64,000 nucleotides of DNA from Phoenix dactylifera (Eukaryota > Streptophyta > Magnoliopsida > Arecales > Arecaceae): the NCBI RefSeq assembly GCF_009389715.1, contig NC_052395.1:2976001-3040000 (forward strand), read 5' to 3'. Below the pieces are notes generated by a model. It ran no database searches and had not been told where the DNA came from. It saw nothing but the letters and a program-made list of their open reading frames with translations. Below, piece after piece: positions 12,701 to 26,030 of this stretch. Position 1 is the stretch's first letter, and every line of letters begins with the position of its first letter. The translations under genes and the position numbers were made by a program.

Positions 12701-15700
12701 CCATAAGTGCCCCCCTCTCTCTCCCCATCCCCCTCCCTCCCTCCCTCCCTCGCTCGCTCTCTACCTCCCTCTCCCCCTTCCTCTCCTTCCCTCTCTCTTC
12801 CTCCCTCTCCTCCCTCTCTCCCCTCTCCCTCTCCCTTCCCTTGGTTCGGCACGCCTTAGATCCGTCTCTCCCTCCTCCTATCTCTTCCTCTCTCTCCTCC
12901 TGCTCTCCCCTCTCCCTCTCCCTTCCCTTGGTTCAGTACACCTTAGATCAATACGTTATGTATCGATACTGTACCGAACCAGTCACTAACTAGTTCAACC
13001 TCCGGTATCGGTCCAACCAACCTTAAATAGAGTCACCTCTATGTTGAGATTGGCGTCAAGGGCAATCTGAGGGTCGGAATCAAAGTTCACCATCTCAGTA
13101 CTGGGCCGATACTATCCTATTACAGTATCCGGATACAGTACGATATGAGATGGCAAGGCGTACCGAGTCTCAGTACGATACGAGACAACATGCTAGTTCA
13201 GTATCGATACGGTATAGTACTAACCGATACGGTAAATCTTGGTCAGAATACACACCTTGGATGACTACTAAATTATACAACATAGTTATCAGTGTACCAA
13301 AAAGCATGCTGCACACTTTTCAGTAACCAAAGTATATCGGCTTGAAATGCATCCTACACTAAAATTTTTATTCCAAATGCCATCAACATTCCAAACTTAG
13401 AGCAGCCTTGGTATCGAAGGATGAATTATTTGCATTAGATGCACCATAAATCCCTCAGACATGTATGGAACAACATGACATCAACAGAATTTTCAGCAGC
13501 ATAGCCCCAAAAACGAGTCAAAAGGCTATCTATTACCTTTCGGCTTGCATTTGACCAATCTGACACAAATCTTCTAGTCAGATAGTCAAGTTTGAACCAA
13601 ATTTCATTTTTCCTTCTTTGTAGTATTTTGCAGTTTAGCCAAATTCTAAAAGCACCAGCAAATCCTAAATAGGACCCTAGGTGATAAAAATACCTCATGT
13701 ACTCCATTTTTTATAACGAATTGAGTGACTTTAGAGCTGTCTTTTGTGTTTTTTCCCTAGGGTGCTTATGCTCAACTGATCTGCAGCTTCAGTTCCATAT
13801 GAACTTGAAGGCAGCTTGGATGTGATTTCAATAAATTAAGGGCAAGCCCTGTACAACACCATGCCAATTCTATACAGCAAGCAGGAATTCCGGTCACAGA
13901 GTGATTTAACAACAGTAATCCTTTACCTGTTTATTTTCATTAATTTTAAATTGATTATTACTTTCACATGAACAACCTAAGTTCTATTTTGCAACAGAGA
14001 AGGGTTTGTCGGGTCCCTTGATGGTTAGAGTTGGGCTTGTCCTTTACTTGCAGGCTTCCTGAACCTACACAATGCCTACCACTGTTTGGTTCCACCTGTG
14101 CTTCTGACCCATGTCTCCTGTTAATCCCGAGATGGTGCCATATCAAGTGGACATTATAAAACTGCACACTTTACTGTGCTTTAACCATAAAAGAATTTTA
14201 CAAAAATGTTGGATTTCTGACATCAAAATTAACAAATCATTAACTCTAGTTAATTCATGCCATTATCTTGCATGGCTGCATTCTCTAAATTCAGTCCTTC
14301 AAAGGATACAACACGGTCATATTTAATAGATGAGCATCCCTGTTTATCATTTAAATATATTGTGTCTCTAACTTCATGGAAGTGAAAATTTACAAAATTA
14401 ATGAGTTTTCTAAGATACTCATACCATTATGTTGGCCTAAATAAACATCAGGTTTATATTTTTTAAAATTTTATTTCCTATATCCATCCATGTAACTTAA
14501 TGAGTATCACAGATTGCATGCATCCAAGATCTGATATAAGCATATTCCCAATTAATTACCAAAACTAAATATGTTTCGGGTAGCAACTCCCCTGTAAATG
14601 TCAACTATAGGAATGTTAAACCAAAATGAATGATAAAACAACACTAAATTTCCACACTGTATAAAAAAAAGAAAGATCTTGTCGTGACAAAAGAAGTCAG
14701 AATTAACATGAACACAGGACAGTTGAAATCTAGTATGAACTATTTTGCTACTATGTAGTTTGAGATAGATTTTCCTAATATATTAGATTGACTGAAATAT
14801 TTACATTTCATAAATTCCCTGACCACATAATCAAAAGTTCAGACAGTTGTGCATTTAGGAATTCACTCACACAAAAACAACTAGAAATTTAGTGTAATTC
14901 CTAGTGAAAAAGGCTCCTCGAACTTGGGCAGCCAAAAGCAAGGTTTGTTGTGCCCGTGCGTAGCGCAGGGCATACCTTACCATGCTGTTACCCAACTAAT
15001 ACTTGGTATAAGGAGCATACCGAGTCCCTATATGCCAAACCGACCCCTATACCGGACCAGTACCAAGATTGCGAACCTTGGTCATGAAAAACTTGGTCAA
15101 GAGGGTGTTGTTATTTCTGCAGGCCCTGTGAACAACACCTCAAAGCTATAGATATGAATGGTGATTATTTTTCAATTATTGCATGCACGTATGGACCTTT
15201 AGTATAAATTATCTCATAGAAATACAACTATACATTTAATGTACAACACATGATATTAAATTTGCATCGCATTACCAGGTGCATGGAACAGACAGCTTTA
15301 TCACAAATTAATTTTACATGATAAAACGTAACCATGAGTCTTTAACATTTATTTATCTATTTATGGTTAGCTATACAGAGTCATAACTAGCAGTTGCCTG
15401 AATGTTCAAATTACTACTTAACATGATCACTATATGTGATAATTTAATTCTAAATTTGAGCATTCAACAAATAAACATTGAAACATTAGTTGCTTCTGTT
15501 GAAAATAAGTATTGAAGTAAACTTGGCTGCAGGAGTGGGAAAGCAAAGCCAAAAGTTGAAGGATGCAGAATCATCGAGGCAGGCCTATTCATAGGAATTA
15601 TAAAACTTAAATCTTCTTCTTTTATTTTTCTTCTCTTAGAAAACACTTAGGTATGGAATTTCATGATAAAACAACAATACATGCATCTGAGATTGAACTA

Positions 15701-18700
15701 TGGCTCAGTTAAAAGAATATACCAGCAATAAAAAAATTTGATGCAATACAATCTTAACCTTGATCCCATTAAGAATGGAGATCAGTTTCTGATTTCCCAG
15801 ATATTTCCCTATCAAAGGGTCTATCTACTCACTGAATTTTATATTTCCATCAATTAAATTCAAAGAATAGTCATTCATGCCCCGACCCCTCAAACTGGTT
15901 GTTAAATTAATAATGACAAGAAAATCTCTATTATTTTCATCAATTTCCCTTCCTTTAGTGTAAAAATTTAAAAACAAAGACTGTGAAAAAAAAATAATAA
16001 AACAAGCTGGGAGGAGACACACTTGATGAACCTAATGTCAAAGTACATAGATGTTAATCACTCAATAAGATTCCAATCTCAAATTGAAAAGGCATCACAC
16101 AACTGATTGATTAGATGCTCTCACCTATGCCTTCTTCAAGAATATAAGGAAAATGATTGGAAAATATTAAATATTTTTCACATAATAAAGTTTGTATGAG
16201 AAAATAGACACTTCTATAGACAATCTTATCCACACCAACCTCAATGCTAGACCTTTCCATAATCAAAGAAAACATAGAACTGGCTTAACTTACAAAAAAT
16301 GAACAAGAAAATCCCATATGAAAAAAATGTCCAACCACTCTTAATATAACCTCTGAGGACTATAAGATCAATTCAACATCTAAATGAAATACCAAAGTTC
16401 AACATGAATCCAAGTCAAAAATAGGATTTCAAAAAGAAGATACACGAGGTTTCATCCATTAAAAAGAATTCTGCCACCACTTAAGCACCGATACTACTCA
16501 TAATTGCATCATCACGTACATCCTTTTTATCTGTTCAATTCATTTTCCCTGTCCACAATTTCTATAAACAGAGGCCTATTTATGGTAACTAAACTATTTT
16601 TTTACCAGCTCAAACTACTAACATCCTCTTTTAACATTTAAGCTACCTTAGACACTGGACAAGGTTGAGCATATAAAGGCAATCTGAGCCCCTTTACAGC
16701 TTTTACATCATGAAGCTTTTGCAATTCATTCCCATCAAGTGCTAGTTTCCATATCAGGGAAGGCATTTTGAGATCCTATCTGATCTTGCTTTTTTGCATG
16801 ACTTCAGTTTATATGTGTCATCCATCCTGTCCCAAAAGGAAAACTTAACCCAAAATAAGCAGAGCAGATCTCCATCCATGCACATTACTATAATAATGTT
16901 GGGTAACTACATGCCACCAAAGTTGCATTAGCATGCAGAAAGTGCTGGTCTAGCAGGCATCACAATGATACTCTAGGGATTTTTTTGTCTCCTTCTATGG
17001 CATAGTGGTCTAATTATATGGGGAGAACTGAGTAGGCTAAGAAAATATGGGATGGCTATCTTTTAGCTTGTAAAGCAATCATATAATCATGATGAGAATT
17101 TGATATGTGGACATAGGCATGCTTGATATTTAATCAGCACTGAAATAACATGTTTCTTTCTAGACATAAAGACCTGGAAGAGTGGGAAGACGAGGCCAAT
17201 CAGCAAAGTCATTATCATTGATGCAGAAACATCTACAGTACAGTGAGCCACGGACTGCAAGATGCCATAGGGATCTTTTGTTCAACTTCTCCATCATTTT
17301 GTGATAGATGTAGAGGAGAAAGCGGACATCATCAGCAGCAGCACGGATCATCATTTCAGACATTGGTCTGTATGTCCAATATGCAGGGTCCTGAAAAAGA
17401 AAGGTTGAAAACATCAGCTCCATATAAGTTAAACTCAAGATATTTAATACATGTCTAATGCAAGGCCAATTTAATTTAGTAAATTAAACCAACAGTAAAT
17501 TAAAGTGCAAAGGCACTTATGTAATTCAACCTGAGCCATTCATTCTCACTAGGAAAAAATATAAAAATGAATACCTATTTTCCTGTCCCACAACAAAAAT
17601 TAATTGATGGCTATTAAACAAGAACAATTCAGACTTACAGAGAATTATTATCATTTTAAAAATTAACTACATTTTTAGATGATGCTATGTTTGTTAACAC
17701 CATCCAGAAATAGTTTTAGTTGTTATGCCAGTTGGTACCATTATAAAAACATATGTTACCGGGAGAAGAGTGGCACTATAGGCATTTGCTCGGTTACCTT
17801 TGATACTGATAACTATGCCAAAAGCAATTTTTATCACTGCCATCAGTGCTCATACAAGCTGCAATGTCATTGATAGCATTGATAACTTTCTAAATGGTAA
17901 GGCCATGATAGCGAATTTCTTTTCACACACATGAATAAAAGCCATCAACTATTCATGATTAATCTGATAAACATATGGTTAATATGGTTGCAATTTTAAT
18001 CCAAGCAAATTAAAATTTCAATCTTGCCAGTTGCTCCCTGAAGATAGTAGCCAAAATAAACATCACAGGCGGAGTGCAATGCTTTTTTATTTCCCCAAAA
18101 GTCACATCAACACTAATGATCCAATTGAGAGCAATATTTGATGCAATTTCACATAATAATCGGCATGTTAGGCTAACCTGCCTTAGAAGAACACGCACTT
18201 CTTCCTTTTCCAGGTATGATTTTCCTACATAAAGAAGTCAAAAATCATTGCCATGGGAACATTGAAATAAGGACACAAAGAAGAAAAAGATTTCATCTCA
18301 TCTTCAAAATCATTTTTTAAAAAACTATATTGAAGCAAAGTAATCAACAAAAAGCATAAATGACACGCAATCATGGAGGATGGAAGGAACTAGAACATAA
18401 TTAGCAAGACAAACATTTTACGACATTTATTTTTTAAAAAATATTCACATTTTAGACAACTACAATATACTACAATAATTTATGAATCAGTTGTATGTCA
18501 ACAAGCCTTAGTCCATCCATATGGGCTTGGCTTTATTTCAAGGTATGATCCCTAAGTGTGACAAATGTTTTATAACTGGCCCACTTCCCAACAAAGGCAA
18601 TATTGGACAAGAGATAAGCGCACGTTAGACCTAGAAGGCTAGGTAGCAGACAAAAAATTTGCCTTGTTAGCTTTTTGGTTTAAGATGTCCATATATTATT

Positions 18701-21700
18701 TCATATAATCTACTAGTCATAAATTTATAACAAATTATCAAATAAACATAAGAAGAATCCATCATGTTATCCCGCAGTTTTCCTCAATGAACAGGATAAG
18801 GGTTATCTGACATCCATGATAAGCAGTATAACATGTGCACTGGATTTTTTACATTCACTATTACGCCTTGTGTGATATTTTCAAGTAAAGGTAGCTGCTG
18901 CATTTCCTAATCACATTAATGCAAGCAACTTGTTCACTGACAACATGCAAAAATAGTAACAGTAGTTTCATCAAAAAAAGGCAAGAGAAACATGAAAATG
19001 AATCAATTATAGACACTTACAAGAAGTTCATAACTCTGGATCTTTCCACTATATAGTTAAAACAACTCATACTTTATTTGATACCAAAATTTCATCAAGG
19101 TAAATGAAAAGCTTAGGTCCAGAAAGTACCACCATAACGAGGATCAGCAAGAAGGCCAACAAAAGATATATAGTCATCAGGTGATCGCTTCCTTCCTTCT
19201 TGCTCCTCGATCAGAGAATAGGCAATCTGCACGAGCAACACCACTGAGAATGTCATCTTCTCTAACAGCACTTCCATATTCTAAAAATTATGTTCACTTT
19301 TTCCTTAGGTAAATTCAAAATGCAACTGCTGAATGCAGTGACAGCCCGTCCTTTTTAGGAAAGAATCTGTTTGAAATGGTGTTTGGGTTAAATTTAAGAA
19401 TACAAATAAAATATTTTCTAAGCATGAATTTTGAAGCCACATCATGTCAAAATTTGAAAGCAACAGTACAGAAACAAAATACTAAGTAGTAGTATCATGC
19501 AATTACATGGTATGAAAAAAACATGTTCTATTGATAAAGACTAATCCTTTATATCAAAAAGAGAAAAAATTGAATTGTTGTTTACCTGGGTATCCACAAC
19601 ATTGTGCAGTTTGATGCCAAATTGAAAATATAAAGCCTGCATGCAGTAAATGAGATTTGAATATGTTGGTATATATGGAGAACATCTTTCAATGAGAATG
19701 GATAACAGCAAGAGCAACTTAAAGCTGAACAGACCTCACTGTCCCGTTTGCAATCATGAATAACTTTTGTGATGTAACTAGACTCAAGTGCAGGCTTACA
19801 AGCTTGCATCAGTGCCTTCCCACCCTCAACAGCATCAACCAAGTATACGGCATCTGGGAAAGCAAGCTAAAATAGAAACAAAGAAAATGCTTAAAACACG
19901 AGGGCAATCCTCCAAAACCCATTATTCTCATCGTCATTCTTTCGAGATGAAGGGCGCCCACCGGACGATAAAGGAAAACAGCCAGTTCTTCCAGGCGAAC
20001 TCCAATAAAAATAAAGTTTAGTAGAAAATCCATCTGATGCACAATTCATAGTGCTACAAGTACAATATTGTTTAAATCATGATCAAACATACTCTATAAT
20101 TCAGGAAGATCACCTAAACTATATTTAACAAATAGTAGTTCGGTTCGAACCCATGTGAATCACAATTCTGATCTTTTGATCCTATTGAATCAGACAATTT
20201 AGGGAGGATGAATTAAAATGCAGCTCTAGAGAGTAATGTAATCTTCAAATCCATTTGGAAACTTGAATAAAATTTTGTAAAACAAGACTCATTATATAAC
20301 TCAGATTACTGATAGCAATGGAGACCCTTTGAGCACAAGCTGTAACAAAGATGAGGACCATGAAGTTTAAGTACAGTAAAAGTAGGAGAGATGGAGGTAG
20401 GAATGAGTAGGGCCAACATCAGACAAAAGAAGTAGAAATGCCATAGTTTGAACATAGGCAGAGTAGCTTTAAACAATGAGAGCATCTGCAAGATAGGACA
20501 AATGGTTATGTGAAGAGACGTGAGTAGAGGAAACTTGGATCAGATAATAATAAATAATTTCAATACACTAACCTTTTTATATGACCTGGCTATGACAAAT
20601 GAATCAATAGCAAAATGAGATCCATACGAAGAATAACCAAAATTGATATAGTAAGATCTTTCATCCATTATGTTCATTCATGAGGTAGCATATGCTTTTA
20701 GTCTATTTTAATCAAGATGTATAAGTAGAATCCAGCCCGAAGAATCAAAATATGCTTCAAACTAATTTGAATCAAAAATATTTAAGCAAATATTGGTCAC
20801 AAACAAATATGTTGAAAATGTATGTCAGAAGTTCTCAGTGAGAAAATACATTGAACACCATGGAACATAATGCCAAGTGTTTGATCATCATAAGTGCCTA
20901 ACCATAACCATCAAGGCCTTCTCTCAACTATTGTAGGCCAGCTTTATGAACCCACATTTGCCAAGCATTCCTATCTGCATGTGTATGTGGTTGCCTGTGG
21001 CATGTGCATTTTTGCATTTGTGTGTGGCTGCATGTTTGTGTGCATTCATGCACATGTGGCCCCGTAGAAATTTATTTGCCAATAATTCCTATTTGTGTGT
21101 GTGCTTATGTACCTTCACGATTGTGGCTTTATAAGTTCTATTTCACATAAGTAACTAAACATAATAATGGTGGAAGCTTCAAATAAGTCACGTAATCACT
21201 GCATGGAAAAAAGTGTAGGGAAGGGAATGTAGGAGGTTTAAAGCTAGAGAAAAATTCTTTCATTCAACTCTGTAAAAAAGTTTAATAATCTATACTATAT
21301 ATAAAAGTACCAATAATTTCTGTCCAGAAGAGATCATAAGCTTTGGATTTTATTGACTTGATATCAACCACCAACAGCTCACCATCCACACCCTCAATTC
21401 TTTTCCTAGAACTCAACAGTTTTGATTGAATGCTACAACATCTCAACCTTACACAATACCGGATATTCCTTAACAATTGATTTGTGAATTTGATTTTCCT
21501 TGTTGGATTTGGTTCTCATAACTTGCCAAAAAAATTTATTATTTATTCAATACATTTTGGTACATGAAATTTTTCTCTCTCTACTTATTTTATTGTTGTC
21601 TTAAGCTTTTATTTTTATAGTGAGAAGCTATTGCTTTTCACCTTATCAAGTGTATCGTCGATTTGGTTTTGACCTTTGTCCATTATTATAGCTATGCTTG

Positions 21701-24700
21701 GTTAGGAAAAAGGGGAGAAAAACTGTAGAGCCATGTAACTTTAATCCCTTGTGTATCAGTTGCTCTTGAAGAAACTTTCTAATGGATGAGAGGTACATTG
21801 GCTAGGCTCCTCAGGGTCGTCAATTTGCAAGCTTCCTATTAAAAACCTCATTTCTTCTCTTCATCTACTGTTTGGTTATTAACTCCAATTTGGCAAAAAC
21901 ACCCTCCTGAGTTCAAACTTACTCGCACAAAGATGGCCAGCTGGCTTCCTGCATCCAAACTACCCACCAACTCTTACCCATGGTGTCTAAAGGCTTTTGA
22001 GTCAAAAGGGCTTACTCTTATCAATTCTGATGTATCTACATGGAAACTGATACGAATGCAATACGTTTTGAGCACGATATAGCATGAGGTGAAGAGTGCT
22101 GGAATGCTAAACTTTTGTCTCATTTCTTATTAGAAACAGTTGAGATTATTTTATGAAGACTATGAGTCTTTTGAAAAAAATATACAAAGTTTTTTTAATC
22201 TCTGAACATAGTAAAGCTATGTCTCAAACCAGTTTACTAATATAGGTTTAAATTTATTTTGATGTATGTACAATTATAACTTTGGGTTTTAACAGTTACT
22301 GTTCTGCATGTGCATTTGCACATAAATGTTCGCTAGTATTTCTAAGAAGTGGTTACAAATGCTTACCAAGAAAAAGAAATACATATCCAGTGGCTAAAGT
22401 AACACATTATCTGAAGCATGATTTAAGACTACAACAATGTAGCTTTTTATCATGTCATAAATTTTCACTAAAAATTAAAGATAAAACTTGACCTTACACT
22501 GGAACATGTTAAGTTTATATTGATAAGTGCTGAACACTATGCTACTTTGCTGAATTAATATCATCTTGTGGAATAGTGGGATATGCATGAAGCAAGGTGA
22601 TCGATTTTTTAGTAGCTGAATTAGCTAAATAAACTGAAACTTAAGGTCGTAGCCATACATCAAGTATAAATAAATGCAATTATGTGCAAATTGCTTATTC
22701 AAGCATATAAGGATTACACGCCATTCATTGTGAGCAAATAAAAATTGAAAAAAGAAAAGGTAGGTAACCTGCATTACACAAAGAGCTCCATTTCGACAAA
22801 GGTCAACACCCTCACAATCAAATCCAATGATCAGTTGCCTATCGACTGAGGGATACAGAAATTCAGCTGGAAGTTGAGAAGCATGGGTGACGATATGGAT
22901 AGGAACTAATAAGAATTGGGCATCATCATCTGAAAGGGAGCCACCTGCATGATATAAAGAAAACAGCTGGGCATTACTGCTACAGTAAGGAAACATGTAC
23001 TTAACAGCCACAGCATAAGTCAACAAAACCAGACAACTATGACCGGACACAAGAAATTAAGAAAACACTGAAATGAAAATGCACTAAATATTAGCATCTT
23101 CAGAAGAAAATGTACTGCAGATGAGTCATAAATGTTACGTGACTAAAGTGTTAGTCTAGCATTTCAATAATATGTGAGCCATAACATTTCAATAATATGC
23201 CAACCATAAGCTCCAACGGTATATATAGGATTACTTCATGCATCTGATTTGAGTAAGGATTGCAGAAATAACTTCCTTCTAGTATGTTTAGCAATCAATT
23301 CAAAAGCTTAAAGGAAATGGTTAGCAAGATTATCACCGATACATACTCTCTGGAAGATTGGATCTTTATATGTAACTATAAAGACTAGTTCCTGGCCCTG
23401 ATAATCACTTCAGAGTAATCAATTCACTATGACAATGACATTGCTCTCTCACTGTGTGTGTAAGAATATGGTTATATCCATTTTCACTATTGAATTTCAC
23501 AAATAGATGTAACCTATAAATGATTGAATCCTCTAATTTCTCTAAACATAATTAAACTGCATCACATGAACAGTTTTTTATCCTCGTATTGCTTAAGGTG
23601 AAAAGGAGAGAGAAATTAAAAGTATGATGTCTTGTTTAAGCAACATAAACAATAGTTAAGTTAGATCTTACAGCAAAACCCCCTTAGCAGTACAAACAGG
23701 CATAACAAGCAAAAGAGAAATGAAAAGACCATAAAAACTTGAAATCCAAGAGGGCATGGACATAGGAGATCTTGATAATATAAATTTCATCGTAAGCTTT
23801 ACGTTCAACCAAAGCAGCAACAAACCTTTTCCTTTATCTGTAGGTCTCCATGGTTAGGGCAGAACATATGGCGCAAGGTTGTACATTATCAAAAAAGATA
23901 CCAGCTAAAAATAATCAGCGTGGACCAAAAATAGAAGGAACAATAGGTAATTGGATGTTTTTAACATGAAAATAAACCCAATATTATTATCTTTCAAAAA
24001 TGTCATTTCACTCTTTTTGATCTATGATCAGATTTTCGTGAATAAGATAGTTGATCTTTTTGATACAATAGTACCAAGATAAATTACAGTTGAAAAGTAG
24101 GCTTTGAGTTCTTTTTGAATTGTTTCTCAATTATTATTTTTTTTTAAAAAAAATCTAAAAATATCCACCTTGTGGCAACTCCAAGATAGAAACGCAAGCA
24201 TGACAGTATGACCAGTAATATGACATCAAAATCATAAGAACTATCAAAAGAAACCAGAGCAAACAAGCATCTCAATAAACAACAAAACATACAAACACAG
24301 AAGAGATCTAAAACAGAGAAATAACTCTTTCTAAATGTGGATGAGCTTTCTTTGGTCCAAAAATCCACTGATGTGACATACATTATGGAATCTTCGACGT
24401 CAACGAAGAAGAAAAACCGATGCGGCATTAAAAACATATGAATTACCAGATGTCCTTAAAATCATAAGAATTACCAAATTTCCATGTCAGGGCATCAACA
24501 ACAGCCATAAAACAAAAATCACAACAAGAACCAAATGCAAAAGCTTCATAAAGACAGACGAATGATCAAAACCTTCAAACAGTCTCCAAGAAACAGCCAA
24601 CAAGTCCAAGAAACAAATGCAAAACCCAAAATAGGCAAGAACCCACGAAAAAAGGGCATCGAAACAAAGAAACGAGAAGGCAGCTGATTGCAGTAACGAT

Positions 24701-24976
24701 CGCAGCAAAACCCACATCAAAAGCCATCACCAAAACCTCCGATAAACGGCTACAAGGTCCCGGATTCAAACGTTAACCCCAAGACAAGCGAAAAAGTTTC
24801 AGCAAGCAACGAAATCCGCAAGCGAGATGCCATCAGAGATCGAAAAAGAATACATAGAAAAAAGAAAGCAAATCGCTGCAGGGACGATCGGATGGGCGAA
24901 TTAGAGGAGAATCGCGAGCACCTGGAGACGTTAGGAGAGGGACGAGAGTCCGGTTGAGAGGAGGATCGGAGGCCAT
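9713..24976 (-). CDS. 3'-5' exonuclease domain plus KH domain protein
   Basis: Ten coding exons, all GT-AG, joined in phase: 24976-24922, 22944-22769, 19866-19735, 19636-19586, 19226-19130, 18224-18178, 17390-17174, 11821-11692, 11570-11528, 9787-9713. Together they give 340 residues. Residues about 20-240 form a WRN/RNase D-like exonuclease fold. Motif I is LIIGFDCEG (D61, E63) and motif II KVIHDCKRDSE (D115). The expected motif III is MIRAAADDVRFL (D206/D207), without the usual Tyr four residues before the Asp. Residues about 268-335 form a KH RNA-binding domain with GKKG at 288-291 and the end VRKAEAILRGRM. This order matches plant exonuclease/KH proteins such as Arabidopsis At2g25910, of similar length, and resembles animal Egalitarian/EXD proteins. 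Expected role: RNA binding and possibly 3'-end trimming; catalysis is uncertain. The intron sizes (98 b to 5.35 kb) are notable. Confidence 0.88.
11135..11328. mobile_element. MITE with GGGTTGTAT termini, copy 1
   Basis: The left end GGGTTGTATATTTCGTGC and the reverse complement of the right end, GGGTTGTATCTTTCGTGC, form clear imperfect terminal inverted repeats that continue about 35 bases inward. Just inside the left end is a motif resembling CAATGTCAACC-x-TGGATCGCAT, shared with a second copy at 37.13 kb. It lies in intron 9 of the exonuclease-KH gene. I could not define a target-site duplication, so the superfamily is open. Confidence 0.65.
12625..12935. repeat. CT-rich low-complexity tract
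   Basis: About 300 bases are nearly pure CTCCCT/CTCTCC on the plus strand, interrupted by two copies of CTTGGTTCRG. The tract produces long frames on both strands with Ser/Leu/Pro or Gly/Glu/Arg-only translations, which are not genes. It sits in intron 7 next to a GTACCG-type repeat and may belong to the same composite insertion. Confidence 0.9.
13070..13245. repeat. GTACCG/GATACGG-type dispersed repeat, copy 1
   Basis: The block is dense in words such as CAGTACGATA, GATACGGTA and CCGATACGG, and ends with TAAATCTTGGTC. It shares an ordered series (CCTATTACA, CAGTACGATA, GAGT, TTCAGTA, CGATAC, TATAGTAC, AACCGATA) with 57.91-58.08 kb, so the two are homologous copies rather than chance low complexity. 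Boundaries are approximate. Confidence 0.65.
14938..15087. repeat. GTACCG-type dispersed repeat, copy 2
   Basis: A short insertion begins near AGCAAGGTTTG and ends GCGAACCTTGGTC, which is an imperfect inverted terminus. Its interior has CATACCGAGTCC, CTATACCGGACCAG and similar words. The end sequence matches that of the element at 62.66-62.86 kb. No clear target-site duplication remains, so this is an older copy in intron 7. Confidence 0.5.
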
Positions 24977-26030
24977 GCGATCGGAGCTCGAGGATTACTT
25001 GAATCCTCCCCCGAGGCCGAGGGTTTCTTGAATTCCAACCCGGGGGAGAACGGGATCGATGGATTGAGACTTCAGAACATTAGGCCTCGAGGGTATCCCG
25101 ATTCCCGGCTCCCCCTCCACCGAGCAGCTCCGTCGATTCCAGTACCCACTAATAAATTAGGGACCGGAGCATTATGGGAACAATTGAATTTTTGACACGT
25201 TTTGTTTTTGGTCCCCAGCTTTTGCATCATAAATGTACAGGCTAGCGTACAACCGCGCGAGATGCAGTTTTTTTTTTTTTAATGAATTATAAAAAACGTC
25301 ATAAAATAGATAATAAAAATAGAATAAAATATAATAAAATATAAAAATATAATTATTTATGATATAAATTTTTGACATTAATATTATAACATACTATCAT
25401 TATGCAAATTTCTACTGCTGCAACTACTACTAATAATAATATATTTATCAATATAATAAAATAATAATGTATCATAAGTTTATGATCTAATTTGTATATA
25501 ATAATAAATAAAAAAAATTGGATCTATGAATATTTAAATACGATATAGTGAGGTCATTAGTGTAATCCAATAATCTATGCCGAATATTAGTAGGGTATAA
25601 GATTAATAAAAATTATCTTCCATTAATATCGGCATATATTAAGCGACTATGGTTATTAATAATATCATTAATTTCTACACAAATTTAGCATACCAATGAA
25701 TCATTTATTTAATAAACATATATTAAGTATATATTAACATATGTTAAGCAAATAGAATCATTGATAATATCATTAATTTTTGTATCAATTTAGTGTACTA
25801 ATAAAATATTTATTAATATAGTTTAATAATCCAATAATCTTCGTATTAATAATATTATATTGATATATTTTGATAAAAAATGTATTAAATAAGAGCTATA
25901 GCTACTATCCAAAATAAAGAGTTCAATTAAGAACATCATTAATAAAAGTATCCACATAGTTGACAAAGAGCACCGTATAGATACCTATATTAGATACGGC
26001 ACATAGCCGATGGAGAGCATTATTATTTGT
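24977..26030. other. upstream region of the exonuclease-KH gene with AT-rich tract
   Basis: The first 200 bases are GC-rich and probably hold the 5'UTR and promoter of the minus-strand gene that starts at 24976. From about 25.25 to 25.93 kb the sequence is almost pure A+T, with many ATTAATA/ATATTAAT words, and has no coding potential. The LTR retrotransposon inserted immediately to its right. Confidence 0.6.

Larger units (their letters stand above)
11822..17173 (-). other. 5.35-kb intron 7 of the exonuclease-KH gene
   Basis: The largest intron of the gene separates the exonuclease exons from the KH exons. It contains a pyrimidine-rich low-complexity block at 12.62-12.93 kb and two GTACCG-type repeats at 13.07 and 14.93 kb. 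Otherwise it is AT-rich with no recognisable coding sequence. Confidence 0.75.

Noticed and set aside
12586..12993. Long frames on both strands in the CT-rich tract
   Set aside because: The translations consist of a few residues only (Ser/Leu/Pro or Gly/Glu/Arg) and follow from low-complexity composition.
25250..25930. AT-rich tract as a matrix attachment region or origin
   Set aside because: Composition alone is not evidence; no specific motif was identified.
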